64,000 bases of DNA from Sialis fuliginosa (GCA_961205875.1 OY540814.1:8290993-8354992); one strand, 5' to 3'. Positions 20,291 through 33,270 are shown, counted from the first letter of the stretch. The notes: generated by a model from the sequence alone, not told the origin. Numbers and translations are program-made.

Positions 20291-22963
20291 ACTACATCTT
20301 CTGTAAATCACAAATACGGTGCCTTTATTATAATATGTATTATTTTCAAGTGATTATATTATAAAATCAATACGACGGGGGTTCAGAAATAAGCGGTGTA
20401 AAATTTATTCACCGGGTTATTTGCAAGTAGAGTCGGTTGTATGTATGTATGTTTAGCCTACTCCATCCATAGTGTCTGCAAGAAGTATTATGTAATCAAA
20501 CTTTATGACGAACTGGTGACTCTACTTGAACGTATGTATGTATAATTAAACTGATTGTTTATGCGTGGTTCATGGAACTGTAATTTTATGTAATGATGTA
20601 GTTTTTTATTGAGTAAAAAGTTTAATTATTTTTATAGAAGTAATATAATAATCGATTAATGTATATAATATGTAGTCAACAAATTAGCTGAATTATACAT
20701 ATATGGTATTAATAAAAAGAAACCGTGGGTTCGACCTTTGAGGTCCACACAGTCAACTTCCCAACATATGGTAAGACTATAAATACTTGAATACTGATTA
20801 TTTATTGTTTCCACATAGTTTATGTGAATAAACTTTTTTAGTATGTATATTATTTATATAAATTTTTTTAATGGTATTTGTTATAAATAAAACTCATCTT
20901 TGTATTATGAATAATAGTTTTCTATTATTCCTAATATCCATATTATAATACATATTTTTAGAGTAACTAATCTGACAATTTGAATTTTTGAATTTAATTT
21001 CGTTTGATTAAATTAGTAAACGTATTTATTAATATTTTAAATTTAAACTTTGAGGGTGGTTTTCACTCCTTAACTTGCTGTTTAGGCACGTATAAAAAAA
21101 TACTGAAGTACATATTTCATTATTTGTATTGTAGAATATTTATTCAAGTAAATCCGACCAAAAATTTTTTTTTACCCACACAAACTTTTACACCCTTTTT
21201 TACGCTCGTAGGGGTTAAATTTCGAAAAAATATTTCTTTCAGATCATATTCACGTCAAGACGCTTCGATTGGCACCCCAACGAAGTCAATAGCATTTTTT
21301 ATTTGCGAGATTTCGTGCATGTAAAAAATGACATGCACATATGTACGTACATATACAGTATACACACACACACAAATACAGTACTTTGAAAATAATGTAA
21401 ATATACTATAATGACCTTGGAACGTAAAAATATGTTGAAATTTTTGATTTTCGGACCGATTACAATAACTTCCTAACGGAAAACTTCCTAATTAGAAAGG
21501 AATGATTGATTATTTAAATTTTTTTGCAAATTAAATTAATTTAATAATAAATAAAGCATTAAATTAAATTTTTAAATATGTGATGTATGTATGCCACTAC
21601 GTAAGTTAAATACCAAAAAAACATAAAGCTATATTGGTGTAAGTAACAAAACCATTATAACAAAACTTAATTAAAAAATAATAAAAGATGAAATAACAGT
21701 ATCTTATTCTATTCTCGTTTGTAAGTAATTACACGTTATTGAAGATTAGTTAGATTCAAATTATAGATAAATATTACTGATATTTTTAATTTTCCACATC
21801 GGTTTCCACAGATGCTAAACAATTGATGCATCTTCGTGTAAATAACAGAATAGTTTTTGTTCGAGTAATTTCAATTTCGATACAAATCATTACGATTTTT
21901 GGAGTAAATTTATTTTATAACTGGTTAGATTTATCATAACAAAGTAATTGCTTATTCAATTAATTTATATTTTTTATTATCATAAACGAATTTGTTTTTT
22001 ATAGAGTTTGAAACGACAGTTCGTATGTACTATATAATGTGATACGAAATATAAATATAAATAAATATAAACATATTGTATATTGTCTCGAATTTTCCAT
22101 TAAACATTTATTTGAATTTCAGTAGAACTTATACTCCACATGCTTTCTGAAATCATGAAATTTTTAGCTATAAAGGTTCAATTCCAAAATCTTCGTTAAC
22201 GCATAGAAAATGAGTAAAAAATGAATGTTCATTTTTTCTATATACATAAATATATATTATATATATGAGCCGTTTATTTTGAAAGTGGCCTAACTCCATT
22301 TATGTTTAAACTGAGATATTAAAGAGTTAGCGTTTCAATAAAATTAAAAATATACGTGTAAGATACCAATGCGCCACATTGCTTAAGTGTTTCTGAGAGT
22401 TAAATTTACAATTACTATTAAAATAACATCAATTATTAAGTGAATAATTACATTTGTTATAAATTTAAAAGAACTCAAGTCCATTTGTTGTTATTTAAAA
22501 TACTTCAAATTGAAAAAAACCATTTTATTTTACAATTAGATTATTTCTTCATAAAAAAATTATACAATTCAGGAAATCTAAGTATGTATACAGGTTGATT
22601 TTTTAATTTTGAGATTGTTTAATATCTGGAAAATTATGGATTTTTAGGGAAAATATTTGGTACAAAAGTTTAAGGATTTAGAGGGGTAAAATCAATGACC
22701 TTGAGTGGAGTTTTGAAGGTCATTTTGTCAACAAATTTTTTTCAAAAGAAATCTATTTATTTTTTTGAAGATTTGGAAAATATTAAAAAAGGGGATATTT
22801 GCCATCATATAATATGTGAAGATTCTGACGCGAGGCCCCCTTTCACTTCAGAGCCCTAGGCTAGTGTCTAAAGTGCCTACCGTATATCGCGCCGCTGTTG
22901 GTACGAATACAAAATGTTATAGAGATAGAGCCAATAACGTATTTCGAGTTATTATTTCAACAC
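20291..22963. other. AT-rich non-coding DNA, probable pdm3 intron
   Basis: The stretch holds one dispersed-repeat copy (20727-20815). A block at about 21045-21300, with AACTTTGAGGGTGGTTTTCA, is loosely mirrored at 36740-36790. No coding feature is recognised. The segment 22836-22905 (CCCTAGGCTAGTGTCTAAAG) resembles one at 53665-53705. Confidence 0.5.
20727..20815 (-). repeat. Dispersed repeat, inverted partner at 56.5 kb
   Basis: GGTCCACACAGTCAACTTCC through ATTGTTTCCACATA is the reverse complement of 56452-56530, with a few differences. This is a shared interspersed repeat of unknown class. Confidence 0.7.
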
Positions 22964-23190
22964 ACAGGTAGAAAAGTGTCTTGGTCTAAGAAAATCTTGT
23001 TTTATATATTATTTTCTTGATATAAGAATATATTCTTAATATTATTATTTTCGTCCGACAATATTGCTCTAAAATAAAACAATAATTTCGTGGATTAAGA
23101 ACATATTCTTATATTAAGACAATATTATTTTCGTTATACATATATAAAACAAGGATTTTTTGGCTCAAGTCAACTTTTCTACTCGTGCAG
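22964..23190. mobile_element. Foldback MITE-like palindrome
   Basis: CACAGGTAGAAAAGTGTCTT and the following ~45 bp are mirrored by AACAAGGATTTTTTGGCTCA...AACTTTTCTACTCGTG at the right end. The interior is also palindromic (ATATAAGAATATATTCTTA and its mirror). The whole unit would fold into one hairpin. Non-coding. Confidence 0.65.
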
Positions 23191-23699
23191 TCATTAAAAT
23201 TTAGGTACTAAATCTTGTATATCTACTGAACAATAAAAGTTGATTCTGGTAGCCTCCTGCGATCGGGGTATACTACTCCAAAATTACTAAGAGGGTGAGA
23301 AATAAGATTCAATTTCAATTTTTTTAAAGTAAAAGTCATGAAATTTCAGGAGGTTACTGAAATGTAAATGTGTAAATGTTTATATAGAAAAATATCATTT
23401 TAGTATCGTTTCACTTTCAGTATAAAACTTAACTAAAAAAGTCGATGAATTAATAACCCCTAATTCATTAATTCATTAATTAGAAACTAAAATCAAAATT
23501 ACTAACTTAAATATTATAAAACCTTAACTTACAATGTACGTTTTTTTTGTAAAATATCTGAGACTGTATGTATCTATCATATTTTACGTAAAATAGTTAA
23601 AATTTTGAAATAATATTCCACGTGTACGAATAGTCCTAAATATCGTAACTTTATGATTCATTTGAAACTTCGCATCGCATTCTAAATAATTATTCTCCG

Positions 23700-24080
23700 A
23701 ATCAAATACCGTAAACTCACAGATATATATTTATATATTTTCAAGAATACAGACGAATGATATATGATATAAATTACATTAATGTATGCAAACTTGAATC
23801 ATTATTCAAGCGCGTAAATATTAATGGAAAGAGGCGCAGAGAAAATTCTAATTATATATGCATGTGTACACGGGGATTGCCGCCTCTATTTGAGTGTTAT
23901 TTATTCGTCTATTGAACTAACAGATTATGCAGAAGTGGATCACGTGACTGCGAACAGCGCACTGTTCGAGAATAAACACGAGTCTAATTTGTCTCTAATT
24001 AAATTCACTGTGATCGACTCAGCAGCAGTGCCAGTATTAGAGAATGCTGCACAATTATATTTACGTTAATGTTATTATAA
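23700..24080. promoter_or_regulatory. Higher-complexity island, candidate conserved non-coding element
   Basis: From about 23820 to 24070 the sequence is mixed and non-repetitive, unlike its surroundings. It has TAATTA-type and E-box-like (CACGTG) motifs. An 81-codon frame is open here but lacks domain similarity or splice sites. I read it as possible regulatory DNA in the long pdm3 intron. Confidence 0.25.
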
Positions 24081-24190
24081 GTGGAAATCTACGTACACAC
24101 AGTGATCGGTATTTGAATTTCTTATCATTCAGTTCACAAGTTATTATAAATTAGTTAATTTAATATAATTGCATTATATGTAGTTCTAAT

Positions 24191-24757
24191 CAGGGACTTC
24201 AACCGGATTTATTTATGGTTCAGGTTTGGTTCGGGTTCAGGTTCAGCATGGTGTAAACTAATTGGATTCAAAAACCGTTATTTTTTAAGTTCAGGTTCAA
24301 TTTTATAATTTAAAGAAAATTATTTTGTTCGAAAAAAAAATTATAATTAACAAATAAAACATTTTCTGGACAAGAAAAAACATTAATAATCTATAAAATA
24401 TGACTAGGAAAAGGGCAAACATTAAAATAAAATTTTAAAGATTGAAATCTCTACTTTTTAGATTTTTTTGCAAATTGAAATGTAATTTAGTTATAGAATT
24501 AAAAAAAGAAAGTAAAAAATATGTAAATTTAAATATTCATAAATTAAATACTTTAAAATTCAAACAGATTTCGAGTTTTAAATTTAAATTAATTTTAAAT
24601 CATTGGAGAAAAATATAAAAATAATATATTGAACCATTTAAAAATATGAAAAGGTTCGCGGATTCACATTCAGGTTCGTAGACTTTGAAATATAGCGGTT
24701 CGGTTCGGGTTCAGGTTAATGAAAAATACGGGGTTCGGGTTCAGTTTCAATTCCTTT
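24191..24757. mobile_element. hAT-like non-autonomous element
   Basis: It begins CAGGGACTTCAACCGG and ends near CAGTTTCAATTCCTTT. GTTCTAAT occurs at 24183-24190 and again at 24758-24765. The subterminal regions are full of GGTTCGGGTTCAGG repeats, as in the element at 31458. An 8-bp duplication with CAGGG ends suggests hAT. No transposase frame remains. Confidence 0.7.
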
Positions 24758-25035
24758 GTTCTAATATATATGTACAGATTATTTAATATGTATAAATATA
24801 GATTTTTAATTAAAAGTATTTAATGGTCATCTATAGTTCGACTCATTTGTATTATAAATATAAATCTAAATGGGTACTAATGAATATGATTTAATTACTT
24901 ATAGAAAACCCATTATTAGTATATCTACTGTTACTGTTTGATGTTATACACAAAATATATCATTTATATGAATCTGAAAATGCGGTTCTTAGAATAAACA
25001 GTTTCAAGAAATAAGTCATTGTAGTTTCCAAATGA

Positions 25036-25559
25036 GGAACAGCAGAACAAAGCTTGATAAATCCACTTTGAATCGAGGTAACTTTTTTTTCGATTTGCCA
25101 TTTTCAACCATCACAAAGATCACGGGTCAAATATTGCTAAAACCCCTTTAAAAATGGCATTAAAAACGTGTCTCGGAACAAAAGCTAACAAATTCAGTAT
25201 GAAAAGACAGAAATGGGTTGTGTGCGATTATTACGTTTAAATTTCTTTGCCAAAATGTGCCTTATTGATTAAAATGTTTAATTATATAATTATTTTTTTC
25301 TTTCACTTACAACGTTTTGCCATTACAGGTTATGATGTCTCTGTGGTTCAAATGTGGATAAATCCAACTTGTAATGGAACAAAACCGGTTATCTAATTTA
25401 TCCAACTTCCAAATTGTTCAAAATTTGAGAATTAAAAAAATCTCCATTGTACCTACTTATAACCATACTCAAAAATTTAAAAAGTACATGAAAATAGGGT
25501 AGTTACCTTTCCTGCAAAATTTACAAAAATAGATTTATCCGGTTTTGTTCTGTTGCTCC
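25036..25559. mobile_element. Inverted-repeat element, about 520 bp
   Basis: The left end GGAACAGCAGAACAAAGC and the right end GTTTTGTTCTGTTGCTCC are inverted complements. Subterminal TGATAAATC / GATTTATCC continue the match. Family not recognised; non-coding. Confidence 0.6.
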
Positions 25560-25769
25560 TTAAATTATAGAAGGTTTAAAAATAAAATGGTTAAACAAAG
25601 ACTGAAGTAATTATTACCCCGAAATATATTTAAATTAGCCGTCTTATTTCTAATTGTCATCAGCGATAAATGAATAAGGGGACTAAAATTACCTTGAACA
25701 TTGCCGCAAATGTATAAAGACTAAGAACCTCTGGCTCCGAGTGGGTATAATTATCGAAAAATGTTGAAA

Positions 25770-26120
25770 TTTAATTTACGAGGAAATTGAAGGGTGGGCG
25801 GGGCGCATTCGTATATACTTTCCCGTTGAAATCAACAACCAACTAAAATAAAACATAGTTTGAAAGAGACAGAACTATTTGACCAAGTCTTTTGTGTAGA
25901 TTATGTTGGTCACCCACCGCTCATAATTTTAGTTTCAACGCTTTGATACATTAACATTGGTAATTACACTGATGATGTAATTATAAATATAATTTTAGTT
26001 GTTACTCGGGGCTATTTACTCGCCACTTGGTCGATTATAGCTGTAGACAAGTAGACGCACGGAAACGAACTACGGCTCGGGCTGTTATTAGATACGGCTA
26101 CTAATTATGTGTATGAATAA
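25770..26120. promoter_or_regulatory. Higher-complexity island
   Basis: GGGTGGGCGGGGCGCATTCG near 25795 and a run at 26005-26100 (CTCGGGGCTATTTACTCGCC and onward) stand out from AT-rich flanks. GGTAATTACACTGATGATGT supplies homeodomain-type sites. Possible regulatory DNA; nothing coding seen. Confidence 0.22.
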
Positions 26121-26489
26121 ATTGAGATATATATTGTTTATATGATAAACGTATGTCTTAACTTAACTGCACTGTGTGATAATTCATAGTTTACGATTTC
26201 TTTATGGTTTTATAAATTACTATTGTCTTATTATCTAAAAACACTGCCATGAAATATGTGTAAATAAACATGTTTTGGAAAAATACCTATTAATAAGCAA
26301 TTTGATATTTCGCAATGACATATTAATTATTATTACGGCTGATTTTATTTAACCAGCCTTCGGAATCGTATGATAATTAAAAGAAACATTTTATTACCAT
26401 TAATGATTTTTCCTGTAATCAAATACCTGAGTGCATGATTTTTCAAAATTTTAATTTGTTAACTGGTTTGCTTTGCTTCATTCAATTAT

Positions 26490-26850
26490 TAGAGTTTCGA
26501 AGAAACCCTATTAATCTCACTTTATCGTCCGTCCGTCCGTTTCGATCAATATCTCGTAAACTATATAAGACATGCAATTTTTACTAATATGTAAAATGAC
26601 GTCCTCTAGTAAAATATGTAAACATTTTTAAGATGGGGCTAAAGTAACACAAAAAAAATATTTTTTTATACTTAGGCATGTGGCACGTCAAAATGTATAA
26701 CCAAACCAGTGGAATTTGACCCTTTCTCTTATTTTTTCTAAATCAAAAATGGCGCCTGCAGGGGTCTTTAAAGCAAATAAAAAAAATGTACTTCGGAACC
26801 CGTATGGCATACATCCGTGTATATCTTAACCGAATTATTATTTTATAGAT
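26490..26850. repeat. Probable interspersed repeat
   Basis: A stretch with CGTCCGTCCGTCCG and a TTCGAAGAAACCCTATTAAT lead-in has the look of a dispersed insect repeat. I cannot define its boundaries within this window. Confidence 0.3.
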
Positions 26851-27479
26851 ATTTTTGTTTTGTATTTAGCGATACATACTCGTATATAAAATTGAAGAAC
26901 TGTGTATTTACAAATAAAAATCAAATTGTCATTATCGTCTTTTTACATATAAATAAAGCGGTTTGTTTTGAAGATAAATATTGAAGAAATTGATTCGCAA
27001 TATACACAGCGGAACTGGATAGGGTTTTAATTGTTTTTATATGATCAGTATGTATGAAACACATCATAAGAATATTAAAACAGACAAACAATTCGTTATA
27101 AATTGGTTATACTCGATACGGTTTCCTTTGTTCTTCAGTATTTTTATTAAATTTATTTAATTGAAACAGGATTTTTGTGTCACACATGAAATTATTAAAT
27201 ACTAAGAGACAATGAAGATGAAAGTTATTTTATCTGATAGCCAAAACCTCATTTATTTCTGTGACGGGGATATATAAAAATGCTTATACGAAGCCGCTAC
27301 AGGGAATATTATACAAAAGTGAGTCAACAAACAATAATTTTAATTAATATTTTTTACTTTGTTTTTCATTTCATATAAATGGAGCCGGGAACCGTTCGGA
27401 ATTGATCACCCATCATATTTATTTATATTTATACGAGATCAACCAAATGGAATTAATTTTCGATATATTCAAGAAAAAA

Positions 27480-27780
27480 CGAGCTGTTGGAACAAGTCCG
27501 TGTGTGAAAGAACGCGTATGTTTATTCAGTGAGTTTAATACGGTCGCATTTCAAATTCTCTGATATATCCTGCGGGGAAAAATAGACAGATAAATTATTT
27601 TGCGAAGAGGATTTGATGACATTTTTCGTCGAACGCTAATTCAAAGCCGAACTCCGAGTACGTATGCATCTATATATACATACATGTATACTGTGACAAT
27701 TTACACACATACACATACACCTCCACCCACACACCCGCTTTCGAACTCATCGTACCGCTGGGGTATTAATACCACCCTTG
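27480..27780. other. Mixed-composition island with CA repeats
   Basis: Sequence of intermediate GC ends in a short CACACAC tract near 27703-27735. A 72-codon frame across it is low-complexity and not supported as a gene. Confidence 0.25.
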
Positions 27781-27950
27781 TCTTTTGTACTAAATTCAGT
27801 AATCTTATTACTCAATAAACTTGTTTTTCAAGTAATTAGTCATGCATTTAGCTATTAAAAAGCAGCGTCTGGCATTTTTTTTGTATAATCATTAAATATA
27901 AGGTAATCAATTATTATCGCATTTAAATAGTTGACTCTTTTAATATTAAT

Positions 27951-28214
27951 ATATATGAGGAGGTGAGTTCTAAAACTCGTTTGTTCCATTTTAAAAAATA
28001 ATCGAGATCCAGTGGATTTTGAAAGAATTTTTGACATTCTTTCATATTTTAATGTCAGTTTATAATAGAGTAAAAGTCGCTCAATTATAATATGATTGAG
28101 CGATTTTTTCTCAAAACTGACATTACAATATGAAAGAATGCCAAAAATTCTTTCAAAATCCACTGCATCTCGATTATTTTCTAACGAGTTTTGGAATTCA
28201 CGTCCTCATATATT
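27951..28214. mobile_element. Foldback MITE, copy 1
   Basis: It starts ATATATGAGGAGGTGAGTT and ends AATTCACGTCCTCATATAT. Almost the whole left half is mirrored by the right half (GACTTTTACTCTATT...versus GAGCGATTTTTTCTCAAAAC), with arms of about 125 bp. TA at the ends suggests a TA-targeting Tc1/mariner-type parent. A second copy lies at 41764-42003. Frames read through it are artefacts of the palindrome. Confidence 0.8.
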
Positions 28215-30448
28215 TTCAATAACAATATTATACATTTTATTTTATTATGATCCGGTCCTGACATTAAATAAATACATATTTTAAAACATCCGGTTAGAAA
28301 TGAGGAAATGTACGCATTTGTTTATTTACGCCAAATAAATAATACTCGTAGTATATAAATTTGATTTTATATCAATAATTTTATTTAATTTATAAATAAA
28401 AATGAAAACACTCGTATATAAGCGTCCCTTGAGTGAATATATAAACAAATACTGTTTGATAATTAGAAACCCTGTTAGAAACATGCAAATGTAAAAATGG
28501 ATGGCGCCCTTGAGCAAAAAATTATAAAATGTCCAAAAATAGAGTAGAAGAAAATTATTCTTGTGCTTTAAGACAACATTTTTTTTGTTTTGAGTTATCA
28601 TTTTCGAAAATTGCAATGATAGAATGCACGATTTTCCCAATACTTGACCTCCTTACCACACACCAAGTGACACCGCAACAAAAAGAATAAGCAATAAAAA
28701 ATACTAACTTTACTCGTTAAATATCGTTGAAACTATATTGTACTTTTGGTTAAATGAAAATTAATTTTATATTTAAACAACTGTGTAAACAAGTGTAAAA
28801 ATATTGTATTAATTGCTATGTTGAAATTGTTCATTAAGTAAATACTAAGTACTTTTTAAATTAAAAAATTAAACTTAATTCATAAATTTTGCATTTTTAA
28901 AACAAATGTAGGTACATTAAATTTATTTGATTAAAAAGATATGCATTTACTTATTAATAGGTCTACGACAGAATGCCAACTTCCAAAAGACCGATATTGA
29001 ATAAAGACTAAAAGAAAACAAACCATATCCAGAAATTAGTTCATTTTTTAACTAGCTCAGGTGTGTATTAAGGAACATTTACAATTGATACATTTTTGTT
29101 ATAATTGTTATAATTGATTTTCACGAAAGGGTATGGGCACCCTACATTGCTTGATGCTGGGGGGTCCAATAGGAACTGTGTATAGGCATAGTACTTATTT
29201 AATTATTATTGAATTTATTAATTTGGTGGAAATAGGTATATAAACATTTTTAGGAATATACAGGTAATAGAAAATAATTTCTTATTTAAAATTTAATTTA
29301 AGAGTAAATCATTCTCAGATCGCGTAAGAACTGTTGTAATATGTGACAAAATCCTGAATAATATACAGATTACAGATACTAACATAATATAACAAGAATT
29401 TTATCAAAGAAAGAACATTGTAATAGATTTGAAGCTTGATATTGTTAGAAGAATAGTAATCACTTGTCAACTAAAAACATTATCATTAAACTTTTAATAA
29501 AAAAACAACTAAAAAACACGCCATTGAGTAGTCCCTATGACCACCTTCCACCTCCGTCATCATACAAGCTCGATGGTGACACATTATTGTATGGTCACCA
29601 CATTTGCATAAGTTTGTAGTTTCAGATCGATAGTCTTTGCACATTACACACGCCTAAACGTCCTCTCTTTTGTTTATTAGTATATATGTAGATAAGAGGC
29701 TCTCAAAGTATAGGTCGCAATGCATACTTCACATACTCTTCATTATTTGTAAGAGAAATAAAATTTAAATTGGTAAATGCCGTCATGTCATGGTTTTTAT
29801 CTAATAAAAAAGTGATCATTCAAAATGTATTTATTTTATTAATATTTAAACAAAAAACTGTAAAAGTATAACGCGACCTTTTTCCGTTTCTATCACAAGT
29901 CGCAAAAGTTTCTATTTTTAGAAGTGGGCCCCGGTTCATATAAGTTTGAAAATACCTGGTATAGATGATTGTATTTTTGTCTAAAAATCTTTGTTAAGAT
30001 TATTATTATTATTTAAAAAAAATCATATCGACAAACGAAATAAATTCAAAAATGCAAATAATAATTAGTAATATTGCATTGATGCAAGATTTTACGATAA
30101 CATCGAATAAATCATTAAGTTAATTACACTATACGCTACTTCAAAACTTAATAACAAAGATGAAACCAATTAATCTACTGCTGAAACAATTAATTCATAC
30201 GCCGCTTCCTTTCCGAACTAACACAATTAGCTTAATTATAGAGGTGTTCTTCCTAAACATATATCATTCACTATTATTCGCACTTGTTTACTATCCTGGC
30301 CTGCATACCTCTGTATTATGCACGTGCTATAGTTATAGATAGTCGTTACACCGTTTTCAAATAATTAAAACCCGTAACGGGATAAAATGCAAACATCGAT
30401 TGCAAAGTACGATATTATTATTACGAGTATGTATACAGCTTGTCCGAT
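28215..30448. other. AT-rich non-coding DNA
   Basis: Nothing coding is supported. Octamers ATGCAAAT occur at 28483-28490 and 30052-30059, and ATTTGCAT at 29602-29609, without an obvious island around them. Confidence 0.45.
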
Positions 30449-30470
30449 TCAGGTGGGAGCTGTACAAATA

Positions 30471-31345
30471 TACAGTGTGTCCCAGGATAGATGTAACAAG
30501 AGGTGTATTTTGAAATGACATTTAGGAATCGAGTCCTGCTTGATGTTAAACGAAGGTATAGCAATAATCAATTCATTCGGTCCTATACAGGCTGTTTTAT
30601 AAGCAAAGTTGTAAAAATAACCAAGAACGCGATTAATTCGTTCCAAAAGTTATATCTTATTATATCAATACAAAGAATACAACATTATTTAAAATTATGT
30701 ATTTCTTAAAAAGGAGTGAAATACATTACATTATACGAAATTGTCTATTCTGCTTTTCCGTAATTTTCGCACTTTCATAAGATCGATTATTTCAAATAAA
30801 TAGTTTGTTTATCATACGTTCTTTTCGATCATATAAATTACATTTGTAGTGTTTAATTATATGGAATAAATCGAAAACGATAATTCGGATATTTAGAAAT
30901 TGTGTTACCATTTTGTACAGTAAAGTGTCGGAGTCGGACAGTAAAAAAATAAAGGAGTCAGAGTCGTAGGTTTTTGTACCGACTCCACAGCCCTGCTTAA
31001 AACCAAAGTATTAAAAAAATAAGGTAAATGTTTTATTGTATTGTTCAAAAATAAAATGCAATTTATTTAATTTCTTTCGTTTTAATTTTTTTGAAGTTAT
31101 TTCTGAAATTGGGTATGAGGTGCCAAAATTACATTTTAAACAACTTTTCTTAGTATTTTTTTTTTTATTTTGAAAAATAAGGTGAGGTGTTTTATTCTTG
31201 GTAATTTTTTCTACCCAGTAGAGGATTAAATTAACTAATTTTAGTTTTACATCAAGCAGGGCTCGATCTCCAAAAATACATTCCGAATTTTGAAAATTTT
31301 TTGTTCATAATATCTCTTGTTACATCTATCCTGGGACACACTGTA
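30471..31345. mobile_element. TA-flanked inverted-repeat element with a nested repeat
   Basis: The ends are TACAGTGTGTCCCAGGATAG (continuing ATGTAACAAGAG) and the exact inverse, CTCTTGTTACATCTATCCTG (continuing GGACACACTGTA). These terminal inverted repeats are at least 32 bp and lie next to TA dinucleotides, as in Tc1/mariner relatives. No transposase remains. At about 30920-31005 it contains a second repeat, which on the minus strand starts CAGGGCTGTGGAGTCGGTAC. Confidence 0.8.
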
Positions 31346-31457
31346 TATGTTTAGCTGTACTCATATAATTAATTTATTCTATTAGTTGTTGCACGAGATG
31401 TAAAATTGGCAGAATAAATAAATAAATAATAATTATAATCTTACTGTGTACTAGAAC

Positions 31458-31800
31458 CAGGGCTTCGAACCGTAATTTATTTTGTTTCGGTTTTCGTTCC
31501 GGTTCGAGTAAAAAAATATATTTCGGTTCAGTTCCGGTTTTCGTTCCGAAAAAAATAACGGTTTTCCGGTTTTCGGTTCAGCTCCGACTGATTAATTAAA
31601 AAAAAATTATTTGTATTAAAAAATTTTTTTCTACCATAATTTAGAATATTTTATGGTACGACAATTGATGTGGGAAATAAGATCATGTTAACGCGCGTAT
31701 TTTAACATGTACTGAACAAAAAAAAACGATATTTCTATTTCGGTTCGGTTCCGGTTTTCGTTCCGGCAAAAAATAACGATTTTTCCGGTTCGAAGCCCTG
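31458..31800. mobile_element. hAT-like MITE
   Basis: The terminal inverted repeats are CAGGGCTTCGAACCG and CGGTTCGAAGCCCTG. The 8-bp flanks are ACTAGAAC and ACTTGAAC (one mismatch). The body is rich in CGGTTCCGGTTTTCG repeats and resembles the element at 24191. Confidence 0.85.
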
Positions 31801-32327
31801 ACTTGAACTATACCTGCGGTTTCGTTGACCTGTATTTAAAAATCATTGATTGGCTTAACATCAACATACAACTGCCATTGATTGATCTATTTTATTTTTC
31901 TACATTTTCTACAATATTAATTGTTATTTTTTGATACGTGCCTAATCTAATTATTCAATATATAATGTTGGTTTTATTATATACTCCCCTTACGAAAAGA
32001 ACTATTTAATTTAAGTTAATTTAAACTTTATATTTTGTTCAAATAAATGTTTTTTGGTTCAATAAATAACTTTTCATTCGATTTCTATTTTTCTTCGCGC
32101 CTCCTCTTTAGTCACTTTAGGTTCCCTTGGGAGCATGCCCCATAAGTTGCGAATCAATCAAATCAATCAAAATCATTTTAATTTTGTTATGTAAATTTTC
32201 ATTTCGCATAAAGGTAATTAGAAAATATTTTATACTACATTTGAGGATATTTTCACAAAGCAATTATGCATCTTATTTGAAGCAGAAATATTATATGATT
32301 AATATGATTATAAGTATATGTTTATCT

Positions 32328-32867
32328 TTAAGGGGTTACATCTAATCGTCACATCGAAAATGATACTTTTTTAGGATTTTTTTAGAATAATAAAAGAAGA
32401 AATTAAATGAAATTTAGAGGGTTTATAGTACAGTCTTAAAAATACTGAACTTTTCTAAACCAATTGTAAAAAATCGTGTGTACTTCGATGTAAAATCTAT
32501 CTAAGAAGTTACAATTAAAATTTCAAATCGATCGAATGGAAAATGGCGTTTTTCACAGTTTTTAAAAACGTAGTTTCGATAAAAATTAGTTTAAAGTTTG
32601 AAAACTGTTTTACTACATGCAAAAGTCGACGTTAGTTCCGACCTTTTTTCGAGACTATGTCGGTTTGGCGGTTTTCGGTTGCTTATTTTGCTTCTGTTTT
32701 GGCTTGAGACCAAATTACATTAACATATACTTATAATCACTCATTTTTCACAACATTCACCATTTAGGTTGTTTCATTCGTTCAGAGATAGTAAAAAAGT
32801 AAAGCTTTAAAAATATTTTTTTTTTGCTTATAATTAATTAATATATAAGTTAGATGTAACCCCTTAA
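32328..32867 (+). mobile_element. piggyBac-like TTAA MITE, copy 1
   Basis: TTAA followed by GGGGTTACATCTAATCG, and on the right TTAGATGTAACCCC followed by TTAA, give mirror-image termini and the piggyBac target site. Copies 2 (60394-61145) and 3 (62121-62860) share the body. In this copy the shared internal block is present at about 32600-32710 but shorter overall. Confidence 0.85.
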
Positions 32868-33039
32868 AAATTAACTTTATCAAAAATTACTAATTAAAAT
32901 ATAAGACTACCATCTATACTTTTTGAACATTTTACTAGTAGTTCTTTGATGACTCCACCCTATACATTTTCACACACCCATGTACACACACATATATACA
33001 CACTGACTTGGTTCCTCAATTAACAAACTCAAACTTGTG

Positions 33040-33270
33040 TAGGTACATACATTACAAGTCTTGGGCTCGTAATTAAAGGAGTGGAGATTGTATAGGAGTT
33101 TAATTTGAATTGACAATTGGAAACTAATTACAGCGCACAGCGGTCTGCGAACAAAGTGCATTACAACAAACATTACTGACCAACATGCAAATATACTAAT
33201 TATTCTAATTTTCACATGCACCACGCACAAGCCGATGATGAGTGGAAAAATGCAATAGATTATATTGGTA
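33040..33270. promoter_or_regulatory. Candidate enhancer-like island with POU octamer
   Basis: Non-repetitive sequence with CGTAATTAAAGG, ACTAATTACAGCGCACAGCG and the octamer ATGCAAAT (33185-33192) close to more TAATTA-type sites. It is embedded in AT-rich DNA. Clusters of homeodomain and POU sites in a POU-gene intron suggest a possible (auto)regulatory element; this is inference. Confidence 0.3.

Noticed and set aside
20727-20750. GGTTCGACC as a tRNA B box (tRNA or SINE)
   Set aside because: No A box or cloverleaf could be found around it, and the inverted partner at 56.5 kb lacks the motif.
23824-24069. 81-codon plus-strand frame as a gene
   Set aside because: No domain, no splice context; more likely a non-coding island.
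27600-28284. Several frames around 27.6-28.3 kb
   Set aside because: CA-repeat low complexity or produced by the foldback MITE palindrome.
30449-30709. Frames on both strands at 30.5 kb
   Set aside because: They start in the terminal inverted repeat of a transposon relic.
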